NCBI GenBank assembly: GCA_947178195.1
Contig: CAMWXM010000049.1
Span: 1-14,414, forward strand
Direction: 5' to 3'
DNA length: 14,414 nt
Source of the DNA: an uncultured Ruminococcus sp.
Lineage (GTDB): Bacteria; Bacillota; Clostridia; Oscillospirales; Ruminococcaceae
Made by a program: the position numbers and the translations under genes. Shown here piece after piece: positions 7,073 to 13,570 of this stretch. The notes below the pieces were generated by a model, which ran no database searches, had not been told where the DNA came from, and worked only from the letters and a program-made list of their open reading frames with translations. Numbering within the stretch: the first letter of the stretch is position 1; each line of letters starts with the position of its first letter.

Positions 7073-7429
7073 ATGACACGAGAACAAGTTCTGGATTATG
7101 TTAAAGACCAATATGGAACAATATCAGAGCATTTATGGGAAAAATATCCTCAGTATGAAGTATTAAGACATACCAATAATCTTAAATGGTATGGAGCGAT
7201 AATGAATGTTTCTCAAAGAAAAATTGGTCTTGAGGGCGATATTATGACGGATATTCTTGTTTTAAAGGGTGATCCCGATGATATTGTCCATATAACTGAA
7301 ATGAACGGCTTTGCTCCGGCTTATCATATGAATAAAAAGCATTGGTTTACTGTTATCTTAAATGCTATTACCAATAATGAAATCGTTTATAATATGATAG
7401 ATAAGAGCTATGAGCTGACAAAAAAATAA
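7073..7429 (+). CDS. MmcQ/YjbR-family protein
   Basis: A 118-residue protein of the MmcQ/YjbR (DUF419) family, a small CyaY-like alpha/beta fold sometimes described as DNA-binding. Typical features are the N-terminal helix MTREQVLDYVKDQYG, the central LKWYGAIMNVSQRKIGL with its WY-x-x-I core, and the C-terminal HMNKKHWFTVIL-x-n helix leading to SYELTKK. Cellular role is not established for this family. It starts 7 bases after the ridA stop with no clear Shine-Dalgarno, so translation is probably coupled to ridA and it is likely the last gene of the operon. A hairpin about 50 bases downstream may end the transcript. Confidence 0.88.
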   Translation: MTREQVLDYVKDQYGTISEHLWEKYPQYEVLRHTNNLKWYGAIMNVSQRKIGLEGDIMTDILVLKGDPDDIVHITEMNGFAPAYHMNKKHWFTVILNAITNNEIVYNMIDKSYELTKK

Positions 7430-7480
7430 TGAACATCAAATCATACTTTAGTTTTTATAAGTAAATTCTATTAAATATTT

Positions 7481-7515
7481 TAAGGAGACGCTTTTTCTGC
7501 CAAAGCGTCCCCTTA
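7481..7515 (+). terminator. Stem-loop downstream of the leu-ilvA operon (possible terminator)
   Basis: The arms GGAGACGCTTT (7484-7494) and AAAGCGTCCCC (7502-7512) pair with one A/C mismatch, and the stem extends by three A/T pairs to 7481/7515 around a 7-base loop. It follows the YjbR stop by about 50 bases. No clean T run follows on either strand, so it may be a processed 3-prime end or another structured element rather than a classical intrinsic terminator. Confidence 0.5.
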
Positions 7516-7613
7516 TCCTTAAATACTTAATAGCAAGGTTTTCGTGCAGGCCGTGCTTAATGCGGTGTTGTCTTGAAATTTTTGTCACATATAAACGAAT
7601 TTTAGAGAAAAAA

Positions 7614-7629
7614 TTGTGATATTTCACAA
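7614..7629. promoter_or_regulatory. 16-bp palindrome upstream of the tRNA promoter
   Basis: TTGTGA-TATT-TCACAA is a perfect inverted repeat with a 4-base spacer, flanked by A/T-rich sequence. It ends 15 bases before the -35 box at 7645. The form resembles operators of CRP/FNR-superfamily or Rex-like regulators, but the spacing fits neither the CRP (N6) nor the Rex (18-bp) consensus. A regulatory role is inference. Confidence 0.4.
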
Positions 7630-7644
7630 ATTTTAAAAAAACTA

Positions 7645-7673
7645 TTGACAATATGCAATAAAAGAGTTATAAT
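7645..7673 (+). promoter_or_regulatory. Sigma-A promoter of tRNA-Pro
   Basis: TTGACA (7645-7650), a 17-base spacer and TATAAT (7668-7673) make a perfect consensus promoter. Its predicted start is about 25-30 bases before the tRNA-Pro 5-prime end. Confidence 0.92.
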
Positions 7674-7706
7674 AATAAAGCTGTTTGAGTGGAGTATTTA
7701 AGTTTC

Positions 7707-7783
7707 CGAGGCGTAACTCAGTTTGGTAGAGTGCTTGGTTTGGGACCAAGATGCCGCAGGTTCAAGTCCTGTCGCCTCGACCA
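7707..7783 (+). tRNA. tRNA-Pro (anticodon TGG)
   Basis: A 77-base cloverleaf. The acceptor arm CGAGGCG (7707-7713) pairs with CGCCTCG (7773-7779), followed by discriminator A and an encoded CCA. The anticodon stem CTTGG/CCAAG encloses TTTGGGA, giving anticodon TGG, which reads proline codons CCN through wobble. The T arm contains GGTTCAAGTCC. It has its own consensus promoter and is separated from tRNA-Thr by a second promoter. Confidence 0.97.
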
Positions 7784-7800
7784 CTTATACATTTATGACG

Positions 7801-7831
7801 GCACAGCATGAAGCTGTTTATCGTGCTTTTT
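7801..7831 (+). terminator. Weak terminator-like structure after tRNA-Pro
   Basis: GCAC (7801-7804) can pair with GTGC (7823-7826), with AGC/GCT inside, followed by TTTTT (7827-7831). The stem is short and bulged, so this is only a candidate end for the tRNA-Pro transcript before the next promoter. Confidence 0.35.
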
Positions 7832-7899
7832 GTGCTGAGTCGTCTTAAAACAGATTGAAAAAATTGTCGAAAGTCAAGAGATTTTTTTTCAAAAAAAGC

Positions 7900-7928
7900 T
7901 TGACATTTGCAAAACAATGTGATATAAT
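7900..7928 (+). promoter_or_regulatory. Sigma-A promoter of the tRNA-Thr/tRNA-Tyr pair
   Basis: TTGACA (7900-7905), a 17-base spacer and TATAAT (7923-7928): a perfect consensus promoter 19 bases before tRNA-Thr. Confidence 0.92.
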
Positions 7929-7947
7929 AAATAAGCATTGTAAAGGT

Positions 7948-8023
7948 GCTGGTGTAGCTCAGTTGGTAGAGCAGCTGATTTGTAATCAGCAGGTCGGGGG
8001 TTCGAGTCCGTCCACCAGCTCCA
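7948..8023 (+). tRNA. tRNA-Thr (anticodon TGT)
   Basis: A 76-base cloverleaf. GCTGGTG (7948-7954) pairs with CACCAGC (8013-8019), then discriminator T and an encoded CCA. The anticodon stem GCTGA/TCAGC encloses TTTGTAA, giving TGT. The D arm GCTCAGTTGGTAGAGC and T arm GGGTTCGAGTCC are canonical. tRNA-Tyr follows 33 bases downstream on the same transcript. Confidence 0.97.
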
Positions 8024-8056
8024 GATTTTGCCGGCAATAGTCGGCGAAATTTTTAT

Positions 8057-8141
8057 GGGAGAATTCCCGAGCGGCCAAAGGGGGCAGACTGTAAATCTGT
8101 TGCATCTTGCTTCGATGGTTCGAATCCATCTTCTCCCACCA
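8057..8141 (+). tRNA. tRNA-Tyr (anticodon GTA)
   Basis: An 85-base class II tRNA with a long variable arm. GGGAGAA (8057-8063) pairs with TTCTCCC (8131-8137), then discriminator A and an encoded CCA (8139-8141). The anticodon stem GCAGA/TCTGT encloses CTGTAAA, giving GTA for tyrosine. The D arm has CCCGAGCGGCCAAAGGG, and the T arm contains GGTTCGAATCC. Confidence 0.97.
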
Positions 8142-8149
8142 AATTTAGT

Positions 8150-8175
8150 CCTGCATTTTATGCAGGGCATTTTTT
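8150..8175 (+). terminator. Intrinsic terminator of the tRNA-Thr/Tyr transcript
   Basis: CCTGCAT/ATGCAGG forms a perfect 7-bp stem with a 3-base loop (8150-8166), followed by GCA and TTTTTT. It starts 8 bases after the tRNA-Tyr CCA. Confidence 0.9.
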
Positions 8176-8258
8176 ATGCAATAAAAAAAACGCTCTTTCA
8201 ACAAAATGTTATTTATATGTTAATTGATTTAGGGCAACACCACACAAAAGGAGAATCT

Positions 8259-8777
8259 ATGATAGTCAAAGCCGAAAATACTATTGATAAACAAGACGTA
8301 AAAGCAATGGTCAGCTGCAGTCATTCTTCACTTAAATTTATGCTTATTTTACTTGCTTCTGTTTTTACCTTGTTTCTTGTATTTTGCATAGCTATAAGCA
8401 ATACCGGAAAAAACTCCAGTTACTGTATAGTGGGCGTTATATGGTGCGCTGTAGTATATGCTTATTCCTTTATGATAAATCCTGTTCTGGCATACAGGTC
8501 ATTTAAAAAGAAATATTCGGCGGATGCGACTGTACAATTCAAGTTCAACGCAAATAATCTTGCAATAAGTATAGATAAATCAGAAAAAAGAAAAAATTAT
8601 AAGGATATGTTCAAGGTATATGAAACGGAGGATTACTTTTTTATATATACCAAAAGAAACGAATCATATATAATGAAAAAAAGCGGCATACAGCAGGGAA
8701 AAGCTTCTGACGCCGCAGAGATTTTTGCAAAGGAACTGAGTCCAAAATTTATCAGAAGGATGAAAACATATGACTAA
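8259..8777 (+). CDS. YcxB-like membrane protein, first of three paralogs
   Basis: A 172-residue membrane protein: a short N-terminal segment, two transmembrane helices (about 25-48 and 55-78) and a cytoplasmic C-terminal domain resembling the YcxB-like domain. The domain is recognised from YKDMFKVYETEDYFFIY (about 114-130) followed by SYIMKKSGI (136-144), a pattern shared with the next two genes. No function is established. The reading could extend upstream to 8028, but that would translate tRNA-Tyr and its terminator; AAAAGGAG (8246-8253) places the start at ATG 8259. It overlaps the next gene by 8 bases. No good promoter was found in 8176-8258. Confidence 0.8.
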   Translation: MIVKAENTIDKQDVKAMVSCSHSSLKFMLILLASVFTLFLVFCIAISNTGKNSSYCIVGVIWCAVVYAYSFMINPVLAYRSFKKKYSADATVQFKFNANNLAISIDKSEKRKNYKDMFKVYETEDYFFIYTKRNESYIMKKSGIQQGKASDAAEIFAKELSPKFIRRMKTYD

Positions 8778-9315
8778 ATTTGAAATGAATTACAGAAAAA
8801 CGGATATTAAGGCGTTTTTCAACGATATATTGAAAAAAAACGTTATCAGAAATCATATATTAATATACACTATGATAGGTGTTGTTATTTTTGTTATTTT
8901 TATGTTTGCAGGCTTTATTAAAAACAAAGAATTTTCTATAACGCCTCTGCCGTTTATATTTCTTGGAGCTCTTGCCGTTATCGCATTTATTAACATTAAC
9001 CGTATGCTTTATAAATCTCCGGAAAAAATGTACAAGGAATTTAATGCCCTTTACGATGGCGGTTTTGTTACGGCTACTTTTATAAGCGACAGAGTATATA
9101 TAGAAAGCGCTAACGAAAAGGGATTTATTCTTTATTCTGACCTGGAAAAAGCGGTGGAGTCGGATAATTACTTCTATATATTTATTAACAACGCTTCGGC
9201 TCAGATAATAAAAAAATCAGCTCTGGTAGAAGGCTCTGTTGAAGATGTGAGAAACCATCTGAGGCAATCGTTAGGGGACAAATACGAATCTATGACAGTA
9301 AACAGGAGGGTTTGA
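8770..9315 (+). CDS. YcxB-like membrane protein, second of three paralogs
   Basis: A 181-residue protein with the layout of its neighbours: an N-terminal segment (MNYRKTDIKAFFNDI, about 6-20), transmembrane helices at about 29-51 and 59-78, then the YcxB-like domain with LYSDLEKAVESDNYFYIF (about 121-138) and AQIIKKSAL (144-152). ATG 8770 overlaps the end of the first paralog by 8 bases, with AGAAGG about 10 bases upstream, so translation is probably coupled. Sequence identity among the three looks low outside the C-terminal motif, so the duplication is old or the copies have diverged in role. Function unknown. Confidence 0.82.
   Translation: MTKFEMNYRKTDIKAFFNDILKKNVIRNHILIYTMIGVVIFVIFMFAGFIKNKEFSITPLPFIFLGALAVIAFININRMLYKSPEKMYKEFNALYDGGFVTATFISDRVYIESANEKGFILYSDLEKAVESDNYFYIFINNASAQIIKKSALVEGSVEDVRNHLRQSLGDKYESMTVNRRV
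9304..9309 (+). promoter_or_regulatory. Ribosome binding site deciding the third paralog's start
   Basis: AGGAGG is 8 bases before ATG 9318. ATG 9315 (5 bases away, overlapping the upstream TGA) is the alternative; TTG 9312 is too close. Confidence 0.6.
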
Positions 9316-9317
9316 TG

Positions 9318-9863
9318 ATGCTTAAAGCAACTATGAATTATACTTCGGAGGATGTAAAAAAATATTGTAGGAGCATTCGCAGCTCCAAAGGTATCTTTGG
9401 TTTTTACATTTTACTGTTTATCGTTTATACGGCAGCAGTTATTTTATTTATCCTGAATGATACCCCTGCGTATTCACTTGCGGCTTTATTGTGCGTTCAG
9501 ATTTTTATTACGGCGATTTTTTTATTTATGGTCTTTACCGCAAAAAAGCTGCCCGAAAAAGAATACGAAAAGCTAAGGCAGAAATATAAAGGCAGACCTG
9601 TTTTCTTTGATTTCGATTACAGCAAGGTAGTTATCTGCACAAAAGATTCAAAAGACGATTTCTATGACGCAATAGAATATAAAAAGTTTGATGGCGCTGT
9701 TGAGACTGATGAGTTTTTTTGCTTTGTTCAAAAAAATCAAGACGATATTTTTTTAAACAAATCTGCTTTTACAGATGGTACTGCAAAGGACCTTGAAGAT
9801 ATTTTAATAACTCATCTTGATGATAAATTTACGATCAAATGTTCAAGAGAGCTTGATTTTTGA
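9318..9863 (+). CDS. YcxB-like membrane protein, third of three paralogs
   Basis: From ATG 9318 the protein has 181 residues, the same length as the second paralog. It has an N-terminal MNYTSEDVKKYCRSI segment, transmembrane helices at about 27-47 and 54-74, and the C-terminal motif IEYKKFDGAVETDEFFCFV (119-137) followed by DIFLNKSAF (143-151). The usual KKS is NKS here. The upstream gene ends at 9315, so the two nearly overlap. typA begins 24 bases after the stop with its own GGAGG and no terminator between, suggesting the trio and typA share a transcript. Function unknown. Confidence 0.82.
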   Translation: MLKATMNYTSEDVKKYCRSIRSSKGIFGFYILLFIVYTAAVILFILNDTPAYSLAALLCVQIFITAIFLFMVFTAKKLPEKEYEKLRQKYKGRPVFFDFDYSKVVICTKDSKDDFYDAIEYKKFDGAVETDEFFCFVQKNQDDIFLNKSAFTDGTAKDLEDILITHLDDKFTIKCSRELDF

Positions 9864-9887
9864 TGTAAAAAACTGGAGGAAATACTA

Positions 9888-11714
9888 ATGAAAAGAGAAG
9901 ATTTAAGAAATATTGCGATTATCGCCCACGTTGACCACGGTAAAACCACTCTTGTTGACGAAATGCTTAAACAGGGCGGTGCATTCAGGGAAAATCAGAT
10001 CGTTGCTGAAAGGGTTATGGATAACAACGATATTGAAAGGGAAAGAGGTATTACCATACTGGCCAAAAATACCTCCGTATGCTATAAAGATACAAAAATC
10101 AACATTATAGATACTCCCGGTCACGCAGATTTTGGCGGAGAGGTTGAACGTGTCCTCAGCATGGTCGATGGCGTACTGCTTCTTGTCGACGCTGCGGAAG
10201 GCGCAATGCCTCAGACAAGATTTGTTCTTTCCAAAGCTCTGGAAATGAACCATAAAATAATTATTGTCGTAAATAAAATAGACCGTCCCGACGCAAGACT
10301 TGACGAAATAGGCGATGAGGTTTTGGAGCTTCTTTTAGACCTTGACGCCAACGATGAACAGCTTGAAAGCCCGGTGCTTTTCTGCTCAGGCAGAGCAGGT
10401 ACAGCTTCTCTCAGCCAATATGAGACGGGTACTGACCTTGTTCCGCTTTTTGATACCATAATTAATTATATAGACCCGCCGGAAATTCAGGAGGACGATG
10501 GTCCGCTCCAGATGCTGATATCCTCTATAGATTATAACGAATATGTGGGAAGAATAGGTATCGGACGTATTTCAAGAGGAACAGCACGGGTAAACCAGGT
10601 AGTTACTGTATGTAATCATCAGAATCCGAATAAGCTTATTAAAAATGCAAAGCTCGTATCGCTGCTTCAGATCGAAGGCTTACAGAGAGTTCCGGCAGAG
10701 CATGCGGAGGCTGGGGATATTGTCTGGATAAGCGGTATAGATGGGATAACCATCGGCGATACTATATGCGATCCGGAAAATATCGATCCTCTTCCGTTTA
10801 CAAAAATAAGCGAGCCTACTGTTGAAATGACATTTTCTGTCAATGATTCTCCTTTTGCAGGAAAGGAAGGAAAATTCGTTACATCACGTCAGCTCAGAGA
10901 AAGACTTTTCAAAGAAACTTTGAAGGATGTTTCGCTGCGTGTGGAGGAAACGGAGAATACTGATTCATTCAGGGTCGCAGGAAGAGGTGAAATGCACCTT
11001 TCTATCCTTATTGAAAATATGCGTCGTGAAGGATATGAGCTTTCCGTTTCAACGCCAAGAGTGCTTTTCAAGGAAGATCCTAACGGAATGAAGCTTGAAC
11101 CGGTAGAAAGACTTGTAATCGACGTGCCGGAAGAATATGTGGGAACAGTAATGGAAAAAATGGGTACGAGAAAGGCTGAAATGCTTGAAATGCACCCTCA
11201 GGGTTCAAGAATGAAGCTGGAATTTCTGATTCCCTCAAGAGGTCTTTTCGGATATAAAAGTGAATTTTTAACAAGCACCAAGGGCGAAGGTATTATGTCA
11301 AGCGTCTTTGACAGCTATCAGCCATATAAAGGAGAAATTCCAAGAAGAAATTCAGGCTCTCTCGTTTCATTTGAAACCGGTGAGGCTGTTACCTACGGTC
11401 TGTACAACGCTCAGGAAAGAGGGCAGTTGTTTATTTCTGCCGGTACCCCTGTGTACGAAGGTATGATCGTTGGCGCTTCTCCTAAAGCGGAGGATCTGGT
11501 AGTAAATGTTTGCAAGAAAAAGCATCTTACAAATACCCGTGCCAGCGGCTCTGATGATGCGTTAAGGCTTGTGCCGCCAAGACGACTCAGCCTTGAAGAA
11601 AGTCTGGAATTTCTTGCGGACGATGAGCTGCTTGAGGTTACGCCGGAAAATATCAGGATAAGAAAACAAATACTCAGCAATTCCCTCAGGGCAAAAACAA
11701 AAGCTAAACAATAA
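9888..11714 (+). CDS. typA: Ribosome-associated GTPase TypA/BipA
   Basis: A 608-residue translational GTPase of the EF-G/LepA family. It binds the 70S ribosome and is linked to ribosome assembly and stress or low-temperature growth. G motifs: G1 AHVDHGKT (13-20), G2 RGIT with T56, G3 DTPG (75-78), G4 NKID (129-132). Next come the beta-barrel domain (about 200-300), the EF-G III-like domain (about 305-385, including NDSPFAGKEGKFVTSRQL), the EF-G V-like domain (about 395-480) and the BipA-specific C-terminal domain, which contains the conserved TNTRASGSDDALRL-like segment (about 546-559). The length is normal and complete. GGAGG at 9875-9879 is 8 bases before the ATG. A hairpin terminator follows within 50 bases. 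Confidence 0.98.
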   Translation: MKREDLRNIAIIAHVDHGKTTLVDEMLKQGGAFRENQIVAERVMDNNDIERERGITILAKNTSVCYKDTKINIIDTPGHADFGGEVERVLSMVDGVLLLVDAAEGAMPQTRFVLSKALEMNHKIIIVVNKIDRPDARLDEIGDEVLELLLDLDANDEQLESPVLFCSGRAGTASLSQYETGTDLVPLFDTIINYIDPPEIQEDDGPLQMLISSIDYNEYVGRIGIGRISRGTARVNQVVTVCNHQNPNKLIKNAKLVSLLQIEGLQRVPAEHAEAGDIVWISGIDGITIGDTICDPENIDPLPFTKISEPTVEMTFSVNDSPFAGKEGKFVTSRQLRERLFKETLKDVSLRVEETENTDSFRVAGRGEMHLSILIENMRREGYELSVSTPRVLFKEDPNGMKLEPVERLVIDVPEEYVGTVMEKMGTRKAEMLEMHPQGSRMKLEFLIPSRGLFGYKSEFLTSTKGEGIMSSVFDSYQPYKGEIPRRNSGSLVSFETGEAVTYGLYNAQERGQLFISAGTPVYEGMIVGASPKAEDLVVNVCKKKHLTNTRASGSDDALRLVPPRRLSLEESLEFLADDELLEVTPENIRIRKQILSNSLRAKTKAKQ

Positions 11715-11721
11715 TTTATAA

Positions 11722-11773
11722 CAGCGCAGCATGGAGAGCTTCCTGAATCTTTATGCTGCGCTGATATATTTTA
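11722..11773 (+). terminator. Hairpin terminator after typA
   Basis: CAGCGCAGCAT (11722-11732) and ATGCTGCGCTG (11753-11763) form a perfect 11-bp stem around a 20-base loop, followed by ATATATTTTATT. The U tract is interrupted, so efficiency is uncertain. Confidence 0.65.
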
Positions 11774-11818
11774 TTCGATGATTTGCTAAAAATGATATAA
11801 AACAACAAAAAAATTATA

Positions 11819-11847
11819 TTGACATTTATTTACAATAATGCTATACT
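11819..11847 (+). promoter_or_regulatory. Sigma-A promoter of the secreted protease unit
   Basis: TTGACA (11819-11824), a 17-base spacer and TATACT (11842-11847) give a near-perfect promoter. The predicted start at about 11854 leaves an untranslated leader of about 80 bases before ATG 11933. Confidence 0.85.
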
Positions 11848-11932
11848 AACTATAGAATCTATTTATTTTTAACAATTGTTCGGATAATGATGCGAAAAAA
11901 CTGTGTATTATATAAAAGGGGTAGTGATACCA

Positions 11933-12520
11933 ATGAAATTAAAATTAATAAAAAAATTTATTTTTAATGCTTGCGCCGCATTGCTTACATATAGTATTTG
12001 CATTAATACTGTTAGTAATGTCAGCGCCGATTCATGGAGCGTCAGCTATACCAGATACCGTCAGGAAAAAACAAATTGGTGTTGGGCGGCTTCAGCACAG
12101 AGCAGTGCCAAGCATATGGTTAGTTCTGCGAAAACTCAGACTGACGCCGTAGTTTTTGTAAAGGGGAGCAACGTAAACGAAGGCGGTACGATATTTGAAA
12201 CAGCAAGAGCGGCAAATTATTTCACCAATAACAAATATGTCTATACAGGTTATGAAAGAAAATTTTCATATGTATTATTTAAAGCTCAGATTATGGCTAA
12301 TCAGATTCCTATAGTTTTTATGGGAAAATATAAATATACCATAAGGGTAAGAGGACATGCAGTGACTGTCCATGCTCTGTATCAAGGAAATAAAAATGAA
12401 ATTATATTAACTTATTATGATCCGTGGGAAGATAGAGATTTTCAAATTTCCTATGATAATTTTTGCGACAATCCGAATACTGGTGTGCAATATGATTATA
12501 CATGTGTTATAAATTTATAA
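11933..12520 (+). CDS. Secreted papain/C39-fold cysteine protease with NWCWAA motif
   Basis: A 195-residue protein with a signal peptide (basic MKLKLIKKF, hydrophobic core to about 28, likely cleavage after VSA at 32). The mature part is a compact papain-like fold of about 160 residues. Q44 and C50 in RYRQEKTNWCWAAS form the oxyanion-hole glutamine and nucleophile pattern seen in C39-like and C70 (AvrRpt2-type) peptidases; H142 in GHAVTVHAL is the catalytic histidine and D163 in YYDPWED the likely third residue. I chose ATG 11933; GTG at 11903 and 11924 are in frame but lie before or too near AAAGGGG (11915-11921). Spacing from that site is 11 bases, slightly long. It is co-transcribed with the anchored protein 18 bases downstream. 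Substrate unknown; activity is inferred. Confidence 0.82.
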   Translation: MKLKLIKKFIFNACAALLTYSICINTVSNVSADSWSVSYTRYRQEKTNWCWAASAQSSAKHMVSSAKTQTDAVVFVKGSNVNEGGTIFETARAANYFTNNKYVYTGYERKFSYVLFKAQIMANQIPIVFMGKYKYTIRVRGHAVTVHALYQGNKNEIILTYYDPWEDRDFQISYDNFCDNPNTGVQYDYTCVINL

Positions 12521-12538
12521 TACAAGGAGGGATTTTTA

Positions 12539-13423
12539 ATGAAAAAAAGAATATTAAGTCTATTGATAACGGCGGTAAGTATTTTGAACCTTAATTTTAT
12601 CGTATCAGCCGAAAGTATAGAAAACGACATTAATAAAACTGAAATGAATCAGGCGGAAGAAGCAATAGATAAATTCTCTGATGAATTTTCAAATATAACC
12701 GAAACTGGTAAAATCTATTCTATAAACGGTGAGGAGGAAATGGTAAGAGGCTTGAACCTGGACGGATATGACTTAAGCAGAGCTTATAAATCTTATTCAA
12801 TATATGGTTTAATGATTGATTCTTACAAAGAAAATCCAAGCTTTTCCTCCTTGATTTCCGACAAATATGTCGTGTATCTTCCAAGCACTTATAATATGAT
12901 TGCACTTTATCCCGATGAAAACAACGTTCTTGAGGTTGGGTCAACAACAAGCTTAGATGAAAGAACCATATATATGACGGAGGAAGCAGAAAAGGTTCTC
13001 CCGACTATAGACGAAGAAATTATAGAAGTGAAATATGCGAATTCATATATGTATTATTTTGAATTGATATATGTTAAAACTACAGAAAACGAGTATGTAA
13101 TTCCGTATTTACATAAACCAGCATTATTTCCTCATCCATTAGAGGGTATAATAGAAAACGGCAAGATATATGATCCGGAATTTTTTATGCGGGCAATGGA
13201 TAACACCTATGATATAGAAAAAAACAATCCTGAAGCGAGCGGCGGCGTTCCGACCAGAGACGAAGCGGTTGCGATGGAACTGAATAATAAATTGCTTATG
13301 GAATTTAATGCTGAAAAAAATTCTGGCAATAACTATTTAATAATATTTAGTATTGCAGCAGGAGCACTTATTGTTGTTCTTTTTGCCGGAGCAGGGATAT
13401 ATAGAAAAATCAAAAAACATTAA
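12539..13423 (+). CDS. Secreted, C-terminally membrane-anchored protein, unknown function
   Basis: A 294-residue protein with a signal peptide (MKKRILSLLI, cleavage probably after VSA at 24), an extracellular region of about 240 residues, and a C-terminal transmembrane helix (about 266-287) ending in the basic tail RKIKKH. It would sit on the outer face with its C-terminus in the cytoplasm. There is no LPxTG motif, cysteine or catalytic motif that I recognise. The outer region begins with an acidic helical stretch (about 25-60), then appears mixed alpha/beta with many Tyr and Glu. AAGGAGGG (12524-12531) is 7 bases before the ATG. Its operon partner is the NWCWAA protease, so it may be that enzyme's substrate, inhibitor, anchor or sensor; this is inference only. 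Confidence 0.8.
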   Translation: MKKRILSLLITAVSILNLNFIVSAESIENDINKTEMNQAEEAIDKFSDEFSNITETGKIYSINGEEEMVRGLNLDGYDLSRAYKSYSIYGLMIDSYKENPSFSSLISDKYVVYLPSTYNMIALYPDENNVLEVGSTTSLDERTIYMTEEAEKVLPTIDEEIIEVKYANSYMYYFELIYVKTTENEYVIPYLHKPALFPHPLEGIIENGKIYDPEFFMRAMDNTYDIEKNNPEASGGVPTRDEAVAMELNNKLLMEFNAEKNSGNNYLIIFSIAAGALIVVLFAGAGIYRKIKKH

Positions 13424-13426
13424 AAA

Positions 13427-13460
13427 AACTAAAAGGACGGCTTTTGCCGTCCTTTTAGTT
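13427..13460. terminator. Bidirectional intrinsic terminator
   Basis: AACTAAAAGGACGGC (13427-13441) and its exact complement (13446-13460) form a perfect 15-bp stem with loop TTTT. The A-run before and T-run within the arms let it act on both strands. It follows the + strand stop by 3 bases and lies about 110 bases beyond the end of the convergent minus-strand gene. Confidence 0.85.
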
Positions 13461-13467
13461 CGTCCAA

Positions 13468-13498
13468 AACCCCAAAATCTGGAAGCAGAATCGGGGTT
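13468..13498. repeat. Small hairpin between convergent genes
   Basis: AACCCC (13468-13473) pairs with GGGGTT (13493-13498). Inside, TCTG pairs with CAGA around a GAAG tetraloop. No clear T tract follows on the + strand; a TTTTGG follows on the minus strand. Its role is not known. Confidence 0.4.
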
Positions 13499-13536
13499 AA
13501 AATATTTTCCAAGCCCTCGCTTGACCTTTTAGATAA

Positions 13537-13566
13537 GTTGAACTCCGTACTTAAGGCACGGGATTT
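13537..13566 (-). mobile_element. Possible IS200/IS605 right-end remnant (hairpin)
   Basis: Read on the minus strand, CCGTGC-CTTAA-GTACGG (13545-13561) is a 6-bp hairpin with one G-U pair. It is preceded by AATC and followed by AGTTCAAC. This order resembles the right-end or omega-RNA tail hairpin of IS200/IS605 and TnpB elements. No transposase gene is nearby, so if real it is a solo remnant. The call rests on pattern resemblance only. Confidence 0.3.
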
Positions 13567-13570
13567 TGTT

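Noticed and set aside
7614..7629. Rex or CRP operator assignment for the palindrome
   Set aside because: The spacer is 4 bases, giving 16 bp in total, while Rex sites are 18 bp (TTGTGAAN4TTCACAA type) and CRP sites have TGTGA-N6-TCACA. Kept only as an unnamed palindrome.
8028..8258. Longer reading of the first YcxB-like gene from 8028
   Set aside because: It would translate through tRNA-Tyr and its terminator; a good ribosome binding site exists at 8246-8253.
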